Assembly (NCBI GenBank): GCA_016650295.1
Contig: JAENWA010000114.1
Coordinates: 62,001-126,000 of the forward strand
Reading direction: 5' to 3'
Origin: Desulfuromonadales bacterium
GTDB lineage: Bacteria > Desulfobacterota > Desulfuromonadia > Geobacterales > Pseudopelobacteraceae
Length of the DNA: 64,000 nt
This document shows positions 30,805-39,541 of this stretch, piece after piece. Numbering within the stretch: the first letter of the stretch is position 1; each line of letters begins with the position of its first letter. The notes under the pieces are model-generated. The model was not told the origin of the DNA and ran no database searches. It saw nothing but the letters and a program-made list of their open reading frames with translations. A program made the translations under genes and the position numbers.

Positions 30805-31901
30805 GGTTCACTCCTCTTGGGGTCGCTGCCAGGGGCGCCGGCTGCCGGAGCTGCTGCTTCACCAGGTTTACGGTGTCCGTGCCTGCGGTTGCGGTTCTTG
30901 CGCTTGCCCGGTTTCGGCTGAGCGCCTTCCTCCGGCACCTTCTGCTCTTTTGGTGGAGCTTCGGTCTTTGCGGCAAGCGCCTCGATAGATTCGACTTTCT
31001 TGACGGGATTGCGCGGGGCGGGACGTTGCGGCCGCTGGCGTTCCCGCTGCTGTTCCTGACGCACGGCAGGTTTTACTGCCGTCGCAACGGGTGTCTCTTC
31101 GACGGAAGCATCTCCCAGTACCTCTTCCCGTCTGACGACGATCTGCTTGCCGTCATCCATGCGGAGAGTAATGGTACCGGTCAGGATATTCAGCTTGTCG
31201 ATGACGCCGTTGGCTGACGCGGTGCGAACCCGCTTTCCGCACTTGGGAAAGGTTTTGCGCAGACTGCAGTATGTTTCGTATTCGTAATCGAGGCAGCAGA
31301 GCAAACGACCGCACTGTCCCGAGATCTTGTTGGGATTGAGGGCCAGATTCTGCTCCTTGGCCATCTTGACCGATACCGGCTGAAAATCCCGCAACCAGGA
31401 ACTGCAGCAGAGTTCACGCCCGCAGATGCCGAGACCGCCGGTAATCTTGGATTCGTCGCGAACGCCGATCTGACGCATCTCGATACGGGTATGAAAGGTG
31501 TGGGCCAAATCCTTGACCAGGTCGCGGAAATCCACCCGCCCGTCGGCAGTGAAGAAAAAGACTGCCTTGCTGCCGTCGAACTGATATTCAACCCGGACCA
31601 GTTTCATCTGCATGTTGCGCTCGACAATCCGGCGCAGACAGAAATCGAAGGCTTCCTGCTCCTTGTGCGTGTTGCGTTCCAGTGTTGCAAGGTCATCAGA
31701 GGTGGCTTTGCGTTTAATGGTGACGATTTTTTCATCGGCAGCCACCTCGCGCTCAACCGGACCACGCATGACCTGACCGACGCTGAGGCCGCGCTCGGTC
31801 TCAACCACGACGCGGTCACCGGCGGAAATCTCCATCTCACCGGCGTTAAAATCATACAGCTTGCTGGCTGTAGAAAACTGAATAGAAATAATACGTGACA
31901 A
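30801..31901 (-). CDS. PSP1 domain protein (RicT/YaaT-like)
   Basis: PSP1 features: VETERGLSVGQVM...IGVRDESKITGGLGICGRELCCSSWL...CGRLLCCLDYEYETY. Confidence 0.93.
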   Translation of the reverse strand: MSRIISIQFSTASKLYDFNAGEMEISAGDRVVVETERGLSVGQVMRGPVEREVAADEKIVTIKRKATSDDLATLERNTHKEQEAFDFCLRRIVERNMQMKLVRVEYQFDGSKAVFFFTADGRVDFRDLVKDLAHTFHTRIEMRQIGVRDESKITGGLGICGRELCCSSWLRDFQPVSVKMAKEQNLALNPNKISGQCGRLLCCLDYEYETYCSLRKTFPKCGKRVRTASANGVIDKLNILTGTITLRMDDGKQIVVRREEVLGDASVEETPVATAVKPAVRQEQQRERQRPQRPAPRNPVKKVESIEALAAKTEAPPKEQKVPEEGAQPKPGKRKNRNRRHGHRKPGEAAAPAAGAPGSDPKRSEP

Positions 31902-31960
31902 TCAATCCTCCTTATTACGTTAACGCACTAATCCTGTTTATCAGGGCTGTTTCAGGTATT

Positions 31961-32941
31961 TCAGGCAATGGCCTCGGCCATCTTCATGAACAGGCACTCA
32001 AGGGCCAATTTATTGTTGGCGTTGCGCTGGATCGCCCGCCGTGTTTCAATAATATCACCCAGCATCTGCAGGGCACAATCCAGTGTGCACCCGGCGGCAA
32101 AGGATTCCAGGGCCGGGCGGATGGCGGTGTTGACGATATCCGTGCAGCCGGCGTTCAGATAGACCGTATCACGGGCCACGGAAAGCAGCAGATCCAGTGA
32201 TTCCAGCGTCTCGTCCCGATTGCCGGCAAGTTCCTCGGCAGTATCAAAGATCGTTCTGATCCGACCGAGATCCAGAGCTGCAAGATGGGTGAGCAACGTC
32301 TCGCGGCGCATGACCAGGGTGTCATTGTCAAGTTCTCCGGCGCGTTTCATGCTCCCTTCCGACAGAGGCGCCAGCAGTTCGGCCACATCGGCTGAAAGAC
32401 CGCTCTGCTCCAGCAGCAGGCGGACATTCTCCGGCGAGAGCGATGAAAAGCGGATCAGTTGGCAGCGTGAGCGGATAGTCGGAAGCAGCATCTCGGCGTT
32501 CTCGGTCAAGAGGATGATAATCGCATTGCCGGGCGGTTCTTCCAATGTTTTGAGCAGTGAATTGGCAGCATTCACGCTCATGCGTTCGGCCGGTTCCATG
32601 ATACAGGCCTTGCGCGGCGCTTCGTACGGCCGCAGAGCCAGTTCACGCTGGATTTCCCTGAGCTGGTCGATGGAGATGTCGCGCTTGTCGGGCAACGGTT
32701 CCACAAAGTGAATATCACCGTGATTCCCGCCGGCAACCTTACGACAGGACGGGCAGACACCGCAGGCATCGTCAGCGACGGCTTTGCAGAACAGGGCCTG
32801 GATCAGGGCCAGAGCCGTTTTTTTACGTCCGCAGCCCGGTATTCCCTCGAAGATATATGAATGGGGGGTCTTGCCGGAACGGACGGAGCGCCGGAAAACC
32901 TCCACGATGCGTTCATGTCCGATTATATCAGCAAATGGCAC
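31961..32941 (-). CDS. holB: DNA polymerase III delta' subunit
   Basis: IIGHERIVEVFRRSVRSGKTPHSYIFEGIPGCGRKKTALALIQALFC; MEPAERMSVNAANSLLKTLEEPP. Confidence 0.93.
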   Translation of the reverse strand: MPFADIIGHERIVEVFRRSVRSGKTPHSYIFEGIPGCGRKKTALALIQALFCKAVADDACGVCPSCRKVAGGNHGDIHFVEPLPDKRDISIDQLREIQRELALRPYEAPRKACIMEPAERMSVNAANSLLKTLEEPPGNAIIILLTENAEMLLPTIRSRCQLIRFSSLSPENVRLLLEQSGLSADVAELLAPLSEGSMKRAGELDNDTLVMRRETLLTHLAALDLGRIRTIFDTAEELAGNRDETLESLDLLLSVARDTVYLNAGCTDIVNTAIRPALESFAAGCTLDCALQMLGDIIETRRAIQRNANNKLALECLFMKMAEAIA

Positions 32942-32953
32942 GCGCGCTTTCCT

Positions 32954-33601
32954 TTAGCCTGTTTTCAGGGCAAGCCGTTCCAGCACCCGCTCCGTAATCT
33001 CGCGGGAAATTTCATCGATCGTCCCGCTGGCGCTGATTGTCAGAAAGCGGTTTGGCTGGTCGGCCGCCAAGCGAAGGTAGCCGTCCCGGACACGCTGGTG
33101 AAACGGGAGGGCCTCCAGCTCGAAGCGTTCCTCGCGAGGGCCGCTGGCACCCTCGATGCGTCTTTTAGCCCGAGCCAGGCCCGTGGCGACATCACAATCC
33201 ATCAGCACGGTCAGATCGGGGCTCAGGGACTGGCAGGCCAGGCTGTTGAGCGAATCAATCGTGGCGCGCTCGATGCCTCTTCCGTTGTGCTGGTAGGCGA
33301 TCGTGGCATCGGTAAACCGGTCGCAGAGCACAATCGCTCCGGAATTCATGGCCGGAACAATCACCTCGGCCACATGCTGGGCGCGGGCGGCTGCATACAG
33401 CAGCAGTTCCGTCAACGGCACCATTCCCTGATTTTCGGCGTCCAGCAGGATGGCACGGATTTTGTCGGCGATCCGGCAGCCGCCCGGCTCCCGGGTCAAA
33501 AGAGTGTTGTAACCGGCGACCGTCAGGCGATCAGACAGGTTCCTGATCTGGGTCGTTTTACCGCATCCCTCGATGCCTTCGAATGTGATGAAAAAACCCA
33601 T
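32954..33601 (-). CDS. tmk: Thymidylate kinase
   Basis: MGFFITFEGIEGCGKTTQIRNLSDRL; TREPGGCRIADKIR. Start trimmed from ORF-track 33730 to the conserved MGFFITFEG (ATG at 33601). Confidence 0.95.
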   Translation of the reverse strand: MGFFITFEGIEGCGKTTQIRNLSDRLTVAGYNTLLTREPGGCRIADKIRAILLDAENQGMVPLTELLLYAAARAQHVAEVIVPAMNSGAIVLCDRFTDATIAYQHNGRGIERATIDSLNSLACQSLSPDLTVLMDCDVATGLARAKRRIEGASGPREERFELEALPFHQRVRDGYLRLAADQPNRFLTISASGTIDEISREITERVLERLALKTG

Positions 33602-33728
33602 GCCGCGCCGCCTCGAAACTCTGTTCAGAAATGCTGAATTATAGGGAACAGCGCGCTTTTTATCAACTGAATTCAGCACAATGACTTTCTGTTGCCAAAT
33701 ACGGCCGGCCTGGCATATAGTTTGACCC

Positions 33729-34463
33729 ATGACCCCGGATACCCGTCTCGAGACACATACCGATACACTCCGACAGCTCCAGGACAGCCTGGCCTACCGT
33801 TTTACGGAGCACGAGCGCGTCATTCAGGCCCTGACCCATCCCTCATTTCACAACGAGCAGCAGATCGGGGCTGGTGACTACCAGCGGCTTGAATTTTTCG
33901 GCGACGCCATCCTGGGGATGCTGCTGGCGGAAATCCTGCTGGCGCGATTTCCCGAGGCAGCCGAAGGCGAACTGTCCCGCTCCCGTGCCCAGCTGGCCGA
34001 GCAGGGCACGCTGGCCGGGATCGCCCGCAGCATGGGTTTTGGCCGGTTCATACGGCTTGGCCGTGGGGAGGAGCTGACCGGCGGGCGTGACAAGGATTCC
34101 ATACTGGCCGATGTTGTTGAATCGCTGATCGCGGCCGTGTACCTGGATGGCGGGCTGGAAGCGGCCCGGCGACTGGTGGTTCGCATGTTTGACGACCTGC
34201 TGGCCCTGTCGCAGGAAGAGGCCGCAGCCAGGGATTCGAAGAGCGAATTGCAGGAAGCCTTGTCGGCCCGCGGCCTGTTACCGCCCGAATACCGTCTGGC
34301 CGAGGAATCCGGACCGCCCCATGATCGCCAGTTCAGGTTTCTGGTATTGATTGAAGGGCGTGTGGCGGGTGAAGGGCAGGGGCGCTCCAAGAAGATTGCC
34401 CAGCAGCAGGCGGCCGGTCAGGCCCTGGAACGGCTGTTGGCAGGCGGAGTTCCTGCGGTGTGA
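33729..34463 (+). CDS. rnc: Ribonuclease III
   Basis: NEQQIGAGDYQRLEFFGDAILGMLLAEIL signature; C-terminal dsRBD (GEGQGRSKKIAQQQAAGQALERL). Confidence 0.95.
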   Translation: MTPDTRLETHTDTLRQLQDSLAYRFTEHERVIQALTHPSFHNEQQIGAGDYQRLEFFGDAILGMLLAEILLARFPEAAEGELSRSRAQLAEQGTLAGIARSMGFGRFIRLGRGEELTGGRDKDSILADVVESLIAAVYLDGGLEAARRLVVRMFDDLLALSQEEAAARDSKSELQEALSARGLLPPEYRLAEESGPPHDRQFRFLVLIEGRVAGEGQGRSKKIAQQQAAGQALERLLAGGVPAV

Positions 34464-35428
34464 AAAAGGTAACGGTGCCTTTTTTTATCAGCCATCAGGG
34501 CTGTCCCCATACCTGTGTTTTTTGCGACCAGCGCACCATCTCCGGTTCAACGGGCGAATTACCGTCAACACATGACCTCCTATCCAAGGTCGATTCCTGG
34601 CGCCGGACAGCCGGTGAGCGCCCGCTGGAAGTGGCCTTTTTCGGCGGCACGTTCACCGCGCTGCCGGTGGCGGTTCAGGACAAACTCCTTCAGCCCTTGC
34701 AGCGCCTTCTGGCATCGGGCGAGATCAGGTCAATACGGATCTCGACCCGCTCGGACTGCATCGATGATACAACGGTCACACGGCTGGCAGGGCAGGGGGT
34801 GACCGTTATAGAGCTGGGCGTGCAGTCCATGGATGACGGTGTGCTTGAACGTTCGGGGCGCGGTCACACTGCCGCCGACAGCCAGGCGGCCATCCGCTGC
34901 ATCAGGAAGGGCGGACTTACCGTCGGAGCCCAGCTGATGCCCGGCCTGCCGGGAGATACGTCTGCTAAATCCCTCCATTCACTGCAACGGGTCATTGCTG
35001 CCGGTGCCGGTTTTGTCAGGATCTATCCGGTTGTTGTGCTGCGCGGCACCGAGCTGGCGCGGCGCTTTCAGGCCGGTGAGTTCAGCCCGTTAAGCCTTGA
35101 TGAGGGTGTGCAGCTCTGCAAGGTACTGCTTCACGAGTCAATCAAAGCGGCCATCCCGGTGATCCGGATCGGCCTGCAGGCCGACGACGGCTTGAACGCG
35201 GACACAGTGCTGGCCGGCTGCCGGCACCCGGCGCTGGGGCAGCTGGTCCGTTCGGAGCTCTATTTTGATCTGCTCTGTAAACTGGTTTTGGAACTGCCGG
35301 ACGGCCAAACCTTTTCGATCCGTTGTCACCCGTCGCGGGTCTCGGATGTCGCCGGTCCTGGCCGGACCAGCCTGGCGCGTGTGGGAGGCGGATGCTGTCC
35401 GCCCGAATTGTTCCTGAACCGGCCTTGA
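34460..35428 (+). CDS. Radical SAM protein, Elp3/YhcC-like
   Basis: VPFFISHQGCPHTCVFCDQRTISG; IELGVQSMDDGVLERSGRGHT. Confidence 0.9.
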   Translation: MKKVTVPFFISHQGCPHTCVFCDQRTISGSTGELPSTHDLLSKVDSWRRTAGERPLEVAFFGGTFTALPVAVQDKLLQPLQRLLASGEIRSIRISTRSDCIDDTTVTRLAGQGVTVIELGVQSMDDGVLERSGRGHTAADSQAAIRCIRKGGLTVGAQLMPGLPGDTSAKSLHSLQRVIAAGAGFVRIYPVVVLRGTELARRFQAGEFSPLSLDEGVQLCKVLLHESIKAAIPVIRIGLQADDGLNADTVLAGCRHPALGQLVRSELYFDLLCKLVLELPDGQTFSIRCHPSRVSDVAGPGRTSLARVGGGCCPPELFLNRP

Positions 35429-35520
35429 TGAAAGAGGAAATCGTACTCGAAACATTAAACAACAGCGTAAAGGGAAATATAATAACTGATCTGAATTACA
35501 CACGAAAAGAGGAATAATGC

Positions 35521-36594
35521 ATGCGTAAGGAATCCCTGAAATTTCTTGAAAAACTGCTGGATGCCCCCAGTCCCTCCGGTTACGAACAGCCTGCCCAGCG
35601 GGTCTTCCGTGAGTACGTGACCCCTCACTGCGATGAGGTCACTACCGATGTCATGGGCAATGTTATTGCCAGGGTAGCCGGCAAGGGCAAGGATCTGCCG
35701 AAGATCATGATTGTCGGACATACCGATGAGATCGGGCTGCAGATCAAATATATCGACGACAAGGGCTTTCTCTACTTTGCCGCGGTCGGAGGCGTTGATG
35801 CCCATCTGACACCCGGCAAACGGGTCAATGTCCACACCGCCGCCGGACCCTTGGCGGGGGTCATCGGCAAAAAACCGATCCACCTGATGGACGCCAAGGA
35901 CCGTGAAACAGTGGTCAAGCTGGAGTCCCAGTACATCGATATCGGCGCCACGGACAAGAAAGAGGCCCAGAAACTGGTCAGGGTAGGGGATGCGGTTACC
36001 TTCGATAGCGTCTTTACCCGTCTGCACGGCGACCGGGTGGCATCACGCGGCTTTGACGACAAGGCCGGCTGTTTCGTGGTGGCCGAGGTGCTGCGCCTGG
36101 TCAAGGATTCGGGCAAGAAGCTGAATGTGGACCTGTACGGCGTCTCCTCGGTCCAGGAGGAGATTGGTCTGCGCGGCGGCACCACCAGCTGTTATACGAT
36201 CAACCCGGATGTGGGCATCTGCGTGGAAGTGGATTTTGCCACCGACCAGCCGGACGTGGAAAAGAAGCACAACGGTGAGGTGGGGCTGGGCAAGGGGCCG
36301 ATCCTGGCCCGCGGCGCCAATATCAATCCACATCTGTTCGAGCTGCTCTCAACTGCTGCGGATAAAGAGAAGATTGCCATTCAGCACACCGCCAGTCCGC
36401 GCGCCACCGGCACGGATGCCAATGTCATGCAGATCTCACGGGGGGGAGTCGCCACCGCCCTGGTCAAAATCCCGCTGCGCTACATGCATACATCGGTGGA
36501 AACGGTTTCACTGGGGGATCTGGAGGATGCGGCCAGGCTGATCGTGGCGGTCTTGGGGAGGATTACGTCGAAGGAAGAATTTATTCCACGTTAG
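35521..36594 (+). CDS. M42 family metallopeptidase
   Basis: LDAPSPSGYEQPAQRVFREYV; GHTDEIGLQIKYI; SSVQEEIGLRGG. Confidence 0.93.
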   Translation: MRKESLKFLEKLLDAPSPSGYEQPAQRVFREYVTPHCDEVTTDVMGNVIARVAGKGKDLPKIMIVGHTDEIGLQIKYIDDKGFLYFAAVGGVDAHLTPGKRVNVHTAAGPLAGVIGKKPIHLMDAKDRETVVKLESQYIDIGATDKKEAQKLVRVGDAVTFDSVFTRLHGDRVASRGFDDKAGCFVVAEVLRLVKDSGKKLNVDLYGVSSVQEEIGLRGGTTSCYTINPDVGICVEVDFATDQPDVEKKHNGEVGLGKGPILARGANINPHLFELLSTAADKEKIAIQHTASPRATGTDANVMQISRGGVATALVKIPLRYMHTSVETVSLGDLEDAARLIVAVLGRITSKEEFIPR

Positions 36595-36755
36595 GAGCCT
36601 GTCGGACTTAGGAAATCGTAGCGAAAATCCGCCTGTGCGGTCCATATTTCACCGCTTTCTTGGTCAATAGAACGACTATTGACCTGCAAAATCGGCAAAA
36701 TCTGTCCTCGCCCAGTCGAATTTTAGCTACGATTTCCTAAGTCCGACAGACTCCT
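36593..36755. repeat. 163-bp imperfect palindrome (MITE/REP-like element)
   Basis: Left terminus AGGAGCCTGTCGGACTTAGGAAATCGTAGC is the inverted complement of right terminus GCTACGATTTCCTAAGTCCGACAGACTCCT. Central hairpin GGTCAATAG-aacga-CTATTGACC. Confidence 0.88.
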
Positions 36756-36931
36756 GGGGTGGACTCGATTCCTGTATACAAAACAATCGCTTTGCAGCAG
36801 GATTTCCTTCTGTGAAATCAGTTTGTCCGCACTGCATTTAACTATTGACAAAACCGGACCGGTGTTGTTCTACTTCCACTTAAACGTTTAGCCTTCCATC
36901 CATTACGGATGCGACAATAACCAGGAGGAAT

Positions 36932-38239
36932 ATGATGAATCCATTAGCCCAGGAACTCAACGATCAGCTTGCGCAGCACAGTCCGCACGCCTTGGAGATG
37001 CTGTCCGATCTCGGTAAAAACCTGTTTTTCCCCAAGGGTATTTTGACCCAGTCGGCCGAAGCCAAGGATAAAGCGCACAAATATAACGCTACCATCGGCA
37101 TTGCCACTGAAAACGGCGGTCCGATGTTCCTGCAGTGCATCCAGGACAAGCTCTCCGCCTTTGATCCGAAGGACATCTACCCCTATGCCCCTCCGGCCGG
37201 CAAGCCCGAACTGCGCGCGCTGTGGCGCGAGAAGATGCTGCGGGAAAATCCGAGCCAGAACAACAAGCATTTCAGCAATCCGATCGTCACCAACGCTCTG
37301 ACCCACGGCCTCTCCATCGTCGGCGACATGTTCGTCGATAAAGGCGACCACCTGATCCTGCCCGATATGCTGTGGGGCAACTACAACCTGACCTTCGGCA
37401 CCTGCAACGGCGCCATCGTCAAGAAACACCCGACCTTCACCGCCACCGGCGGCTATGATGTGGATGCCTTCAAGGCAACCCTGAAGAACACCGCCGAGGA
37501 AAAAGGGAAGGCGATTGTCCTGCTCAACTTCCCCAACAATCCCAGCGGCTACACGCCGACCGTGGCCGAAGGCGACGCCATCGTGGCGGCGATCAAGGAA
37601 GTGGCCGAAGCCGGCTGCAACGTCGTTGCGATCGCCGATGACGCCTATTTCGGTCTGTTCTACGAGGACAGCCTGAAGGAGTCGCTGTTCGGCAAACTGG
37701 CCAACCTGCATCCGCGCATCCTGGCGATCAAGCTGGACGGCGCCACCAAGGAAGAGTTCGTCTGGGGCTTCCGTACCGGCTTCATTACCTTCGCCGACGG
37801 CAATGAGTATGAAAACACGCCGGTCATCACCGCCCTGGAGAAAAAGGCCATGGGTATCATCCGCGCTAAGATCTCCAACTGCCCGCACCCCTCACAGACG
37901 TTTGTCATCGAGGCGCTCCGTTCACCCCAGTTTCTGGCCCAGAAGGAAGAAAAATTCCAGGTGATGAAGGGTCGCGCCCTGAAAACCAAACAGGTACTCA
38001 ACAGCGACAAATATGCGAAGGCCTGGGATTACTACCCTTTCAACTCCGGTTATTTCATGTGTCTGAAACTGAAAACCGTGGAAGCTGAGAAGCTGCGAAT
38101 CCATCTGCTGGATAAATACGGGGTTGGCGCCATTTCCACCACCAAGACGGACCTGCGTATCGCGTTTTCCTGTATTGCCGAGGAAAATATCCAGGAACTG
38201 TTCGACATCATTTATCAGGGAGTTCAGGATCTGGCCTGA
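36932..38239 (+). CDS. PLP-dependent aminotransferase class I/II
   Basis: VLLNFPNNPSGYTPT; AIKLDGATKEEFVWGFRTGFITF (PLP-Lys region). AGGAGG RBS at 36922. Confidence 0.88.
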   Translation: MMNPLAQELNDQLAQHSPHALEMLSDLGKNLFFPKGILTQSAEAKDKAHKYNATIGIATENGGPMFLQCIQDKLSAFDPKDIYPYAPPAGKPELRALWREKMLRENPSQNNKHFSNPIVTNALTHGLSIVGDMFVDKGDHLILPDMLWGNYNLTFGTCNGAIVKKHPTFTATGGYDVDAFKATLKNTAEEKGKAIVLLNFPNNPSGYTPTVAEGDAIVAAIKEVAEAGCNVVAIADDAYFGLFYEDSLKESLFGKLANLHPRILAIKLDGATKEEFVWGFRTGFITFADGNEYENTPVITALEKKAMGIIRAKISNCPHPSQTFVIEALRSPQFLAQKEEKFQVMKGRALKTKQVLNSDKYAKAWDYYPFNSGYFMCLKLKTVEAEKLRIHLLDKYGVGAISTTKTDLRIAFSCIAEENIQELFDIIYQGVQDLA

Positions 38240-38270
38240 GTGATTTGATACTTCAAGGTAATGAACATGC

Positions 38271-38301
38271 AAAAAGGCCCGCCATTGGTGGGCCTTTTTT
38301 T
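38271..38301 (+). terminator. Rho-independent terminator after the aminotransferase
   Basis: AAAAAGGCCCGCCATTGGTGGGCCTTTTTTT: GC stem with T-tract. Confidence 0.88.
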
Positions 38302-38602
38302 GTAAGCTGACGGTTCCAGTGCTAATCGGCGCGTAGTTTTTTTGCTCGTCCGGTTGAGCGAGTTGTTTGCTGTTCCGACTGTACGTCAGCGTAGGAATCG
38401 AGCAATTGCCGGATCATTCGCTGATATTGAGTATGATATTTTTCAGGCGTGACAAACTGATTAATCAGGAAACCTGCTTGGACTGGGGAAGGCCAAGGGA
38501 ACATTCTTAACAAGTCTATTTTCTAGTACGGAAAAGGTTAGTTGGCGGTTATTTTAGTATGTTCCCGCTGGATTCCCTCCATAATGCAACACATCGGAAA
38601 AA

Positions 38603-39481
38603 TCACTCCACGTTCTGAACCTGTTCGCGCATCTTCTCCATCTCGGCCTCGATCTGGATCACCAGTGACGCAATGGCCGCATCGTTAGCCTTGGAGCCGA
38701 TCGTATTAACCTCGCGGTTCATCTCTTGCATCAGGAAATCCAGCTTGCGCCCCACCGGTTCCTTCAGCCGCAAGGCTTCGTCAAACTGTTTGAAATGGCT
38801 GGAAAGCCGCACCAGCTCCTCGGTGATGTCGCAGCGGTCGGCCAATAAAGCCACCTCCTGGGCCAGTCGGGCCGGGTCCATCTCCACATCGCCCAACAGC
38901 TGTTCCAGGCGCGTCGCCAGTTTCTGCTTGTACTCCGCCACCATCAGCGGGGTACGCTCCCGGATCTGTTCGACCCATTCGGCAATCTGCTTGCGGCGGG
39001 CAAGCAGGTCGGCGGCCAGCGCCTCTCCTTCGCGTGTGCGCATGCCGTCGATGGCGCTCAAGGCCGACTGGACCGACTGGGTCAGTTGCGGCAACAGTCC
39101 GGCTTCATCAACCGTAACTCCGTTGTCGCGCATGACACCCTTCTGGGCCAGTATCAGCGCCAGCGGCACCTCGCCCGGCAGCCCCAGTTTTGCTGACAGC
39201 AGGTTGAAGGCATCGCAATACCCTTGGGCCAGTTCACTGTTCAGCTGCGGTATGGCATCGACCCCCGAGGCCTCATCCCACTGGACAGTCACATCGATCT
39301 TGCCCCGTTTGAGGGTTGAAGAAACCAGGCGCTTGATCTCGTTTTCCTGGGAGAGGAAGGCCCGCGGCAGACGCACGGAGACCTCCCCGTAACGGTGGTT
39401 CACCGAGCGGATCTCCACGCTGAAACCGCCCTGTTCCGATGTTGCATCCCCTTTGCCGTAGCCGGTCATGCTTTTTATCAT
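38603..39481 (-). CDS. yicC: YicC family protein
   Basis: MIKSMTGYGKGDATSEQGGFSVEIRSVNHRYGEVSVRLPR; C-terminal EMNREVNTIGSKANDAAI. Confidence 0.95.
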   Translation of the reverse strand: MIKSMTGYGKGDATSEQGGFSVEIRSVNHRYGEVSVRLPRAFLSQENEIKRLVSSTLKRGKIDVTVQWDEASGVDAIPQLNSELAQGYCDAFNLLSAKLGLPGEVPLALILAQKGVMRDNGVTVDEAGLLPQLTQSVQSALSAIDGMRTREGEALAADLLARRKQIAEWVEQIRERTPLMVAEYKQKLATRLEQLLGDVEMDPARLAQEVALLADRCDITEELVRLSSHFKQFDEALRLKEPVGRKLDFLMQEMNREVNTIGSKANDAAIASLVIQIEAEMEKMREQVQNVE

Positions 39482-39541
39482 TTAATGCCCTCCTTCAAGT
39501 ATTTTATGCGTATAGTTTTTTGTATCGGCAAGTTACATCCC

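Noticed and set aside
36846-36863. TTGACA -35-like hexamer and ACCGGaCCGGT palindrome upstream of the aminotransferase
   Set aside because: No convincing -10 at proper spacing; an 11-bp palindrome alone is too weak to call an operator.
38322-38513. 63-aa minus-strand ORF between the aminotransferase terminator and yicC
   Set aside because: Could be a small gene or the remnant of one (FLINQFVTPEKYHTQYQRMIRQLLDSYA), but no recognised family and no clear RBS.
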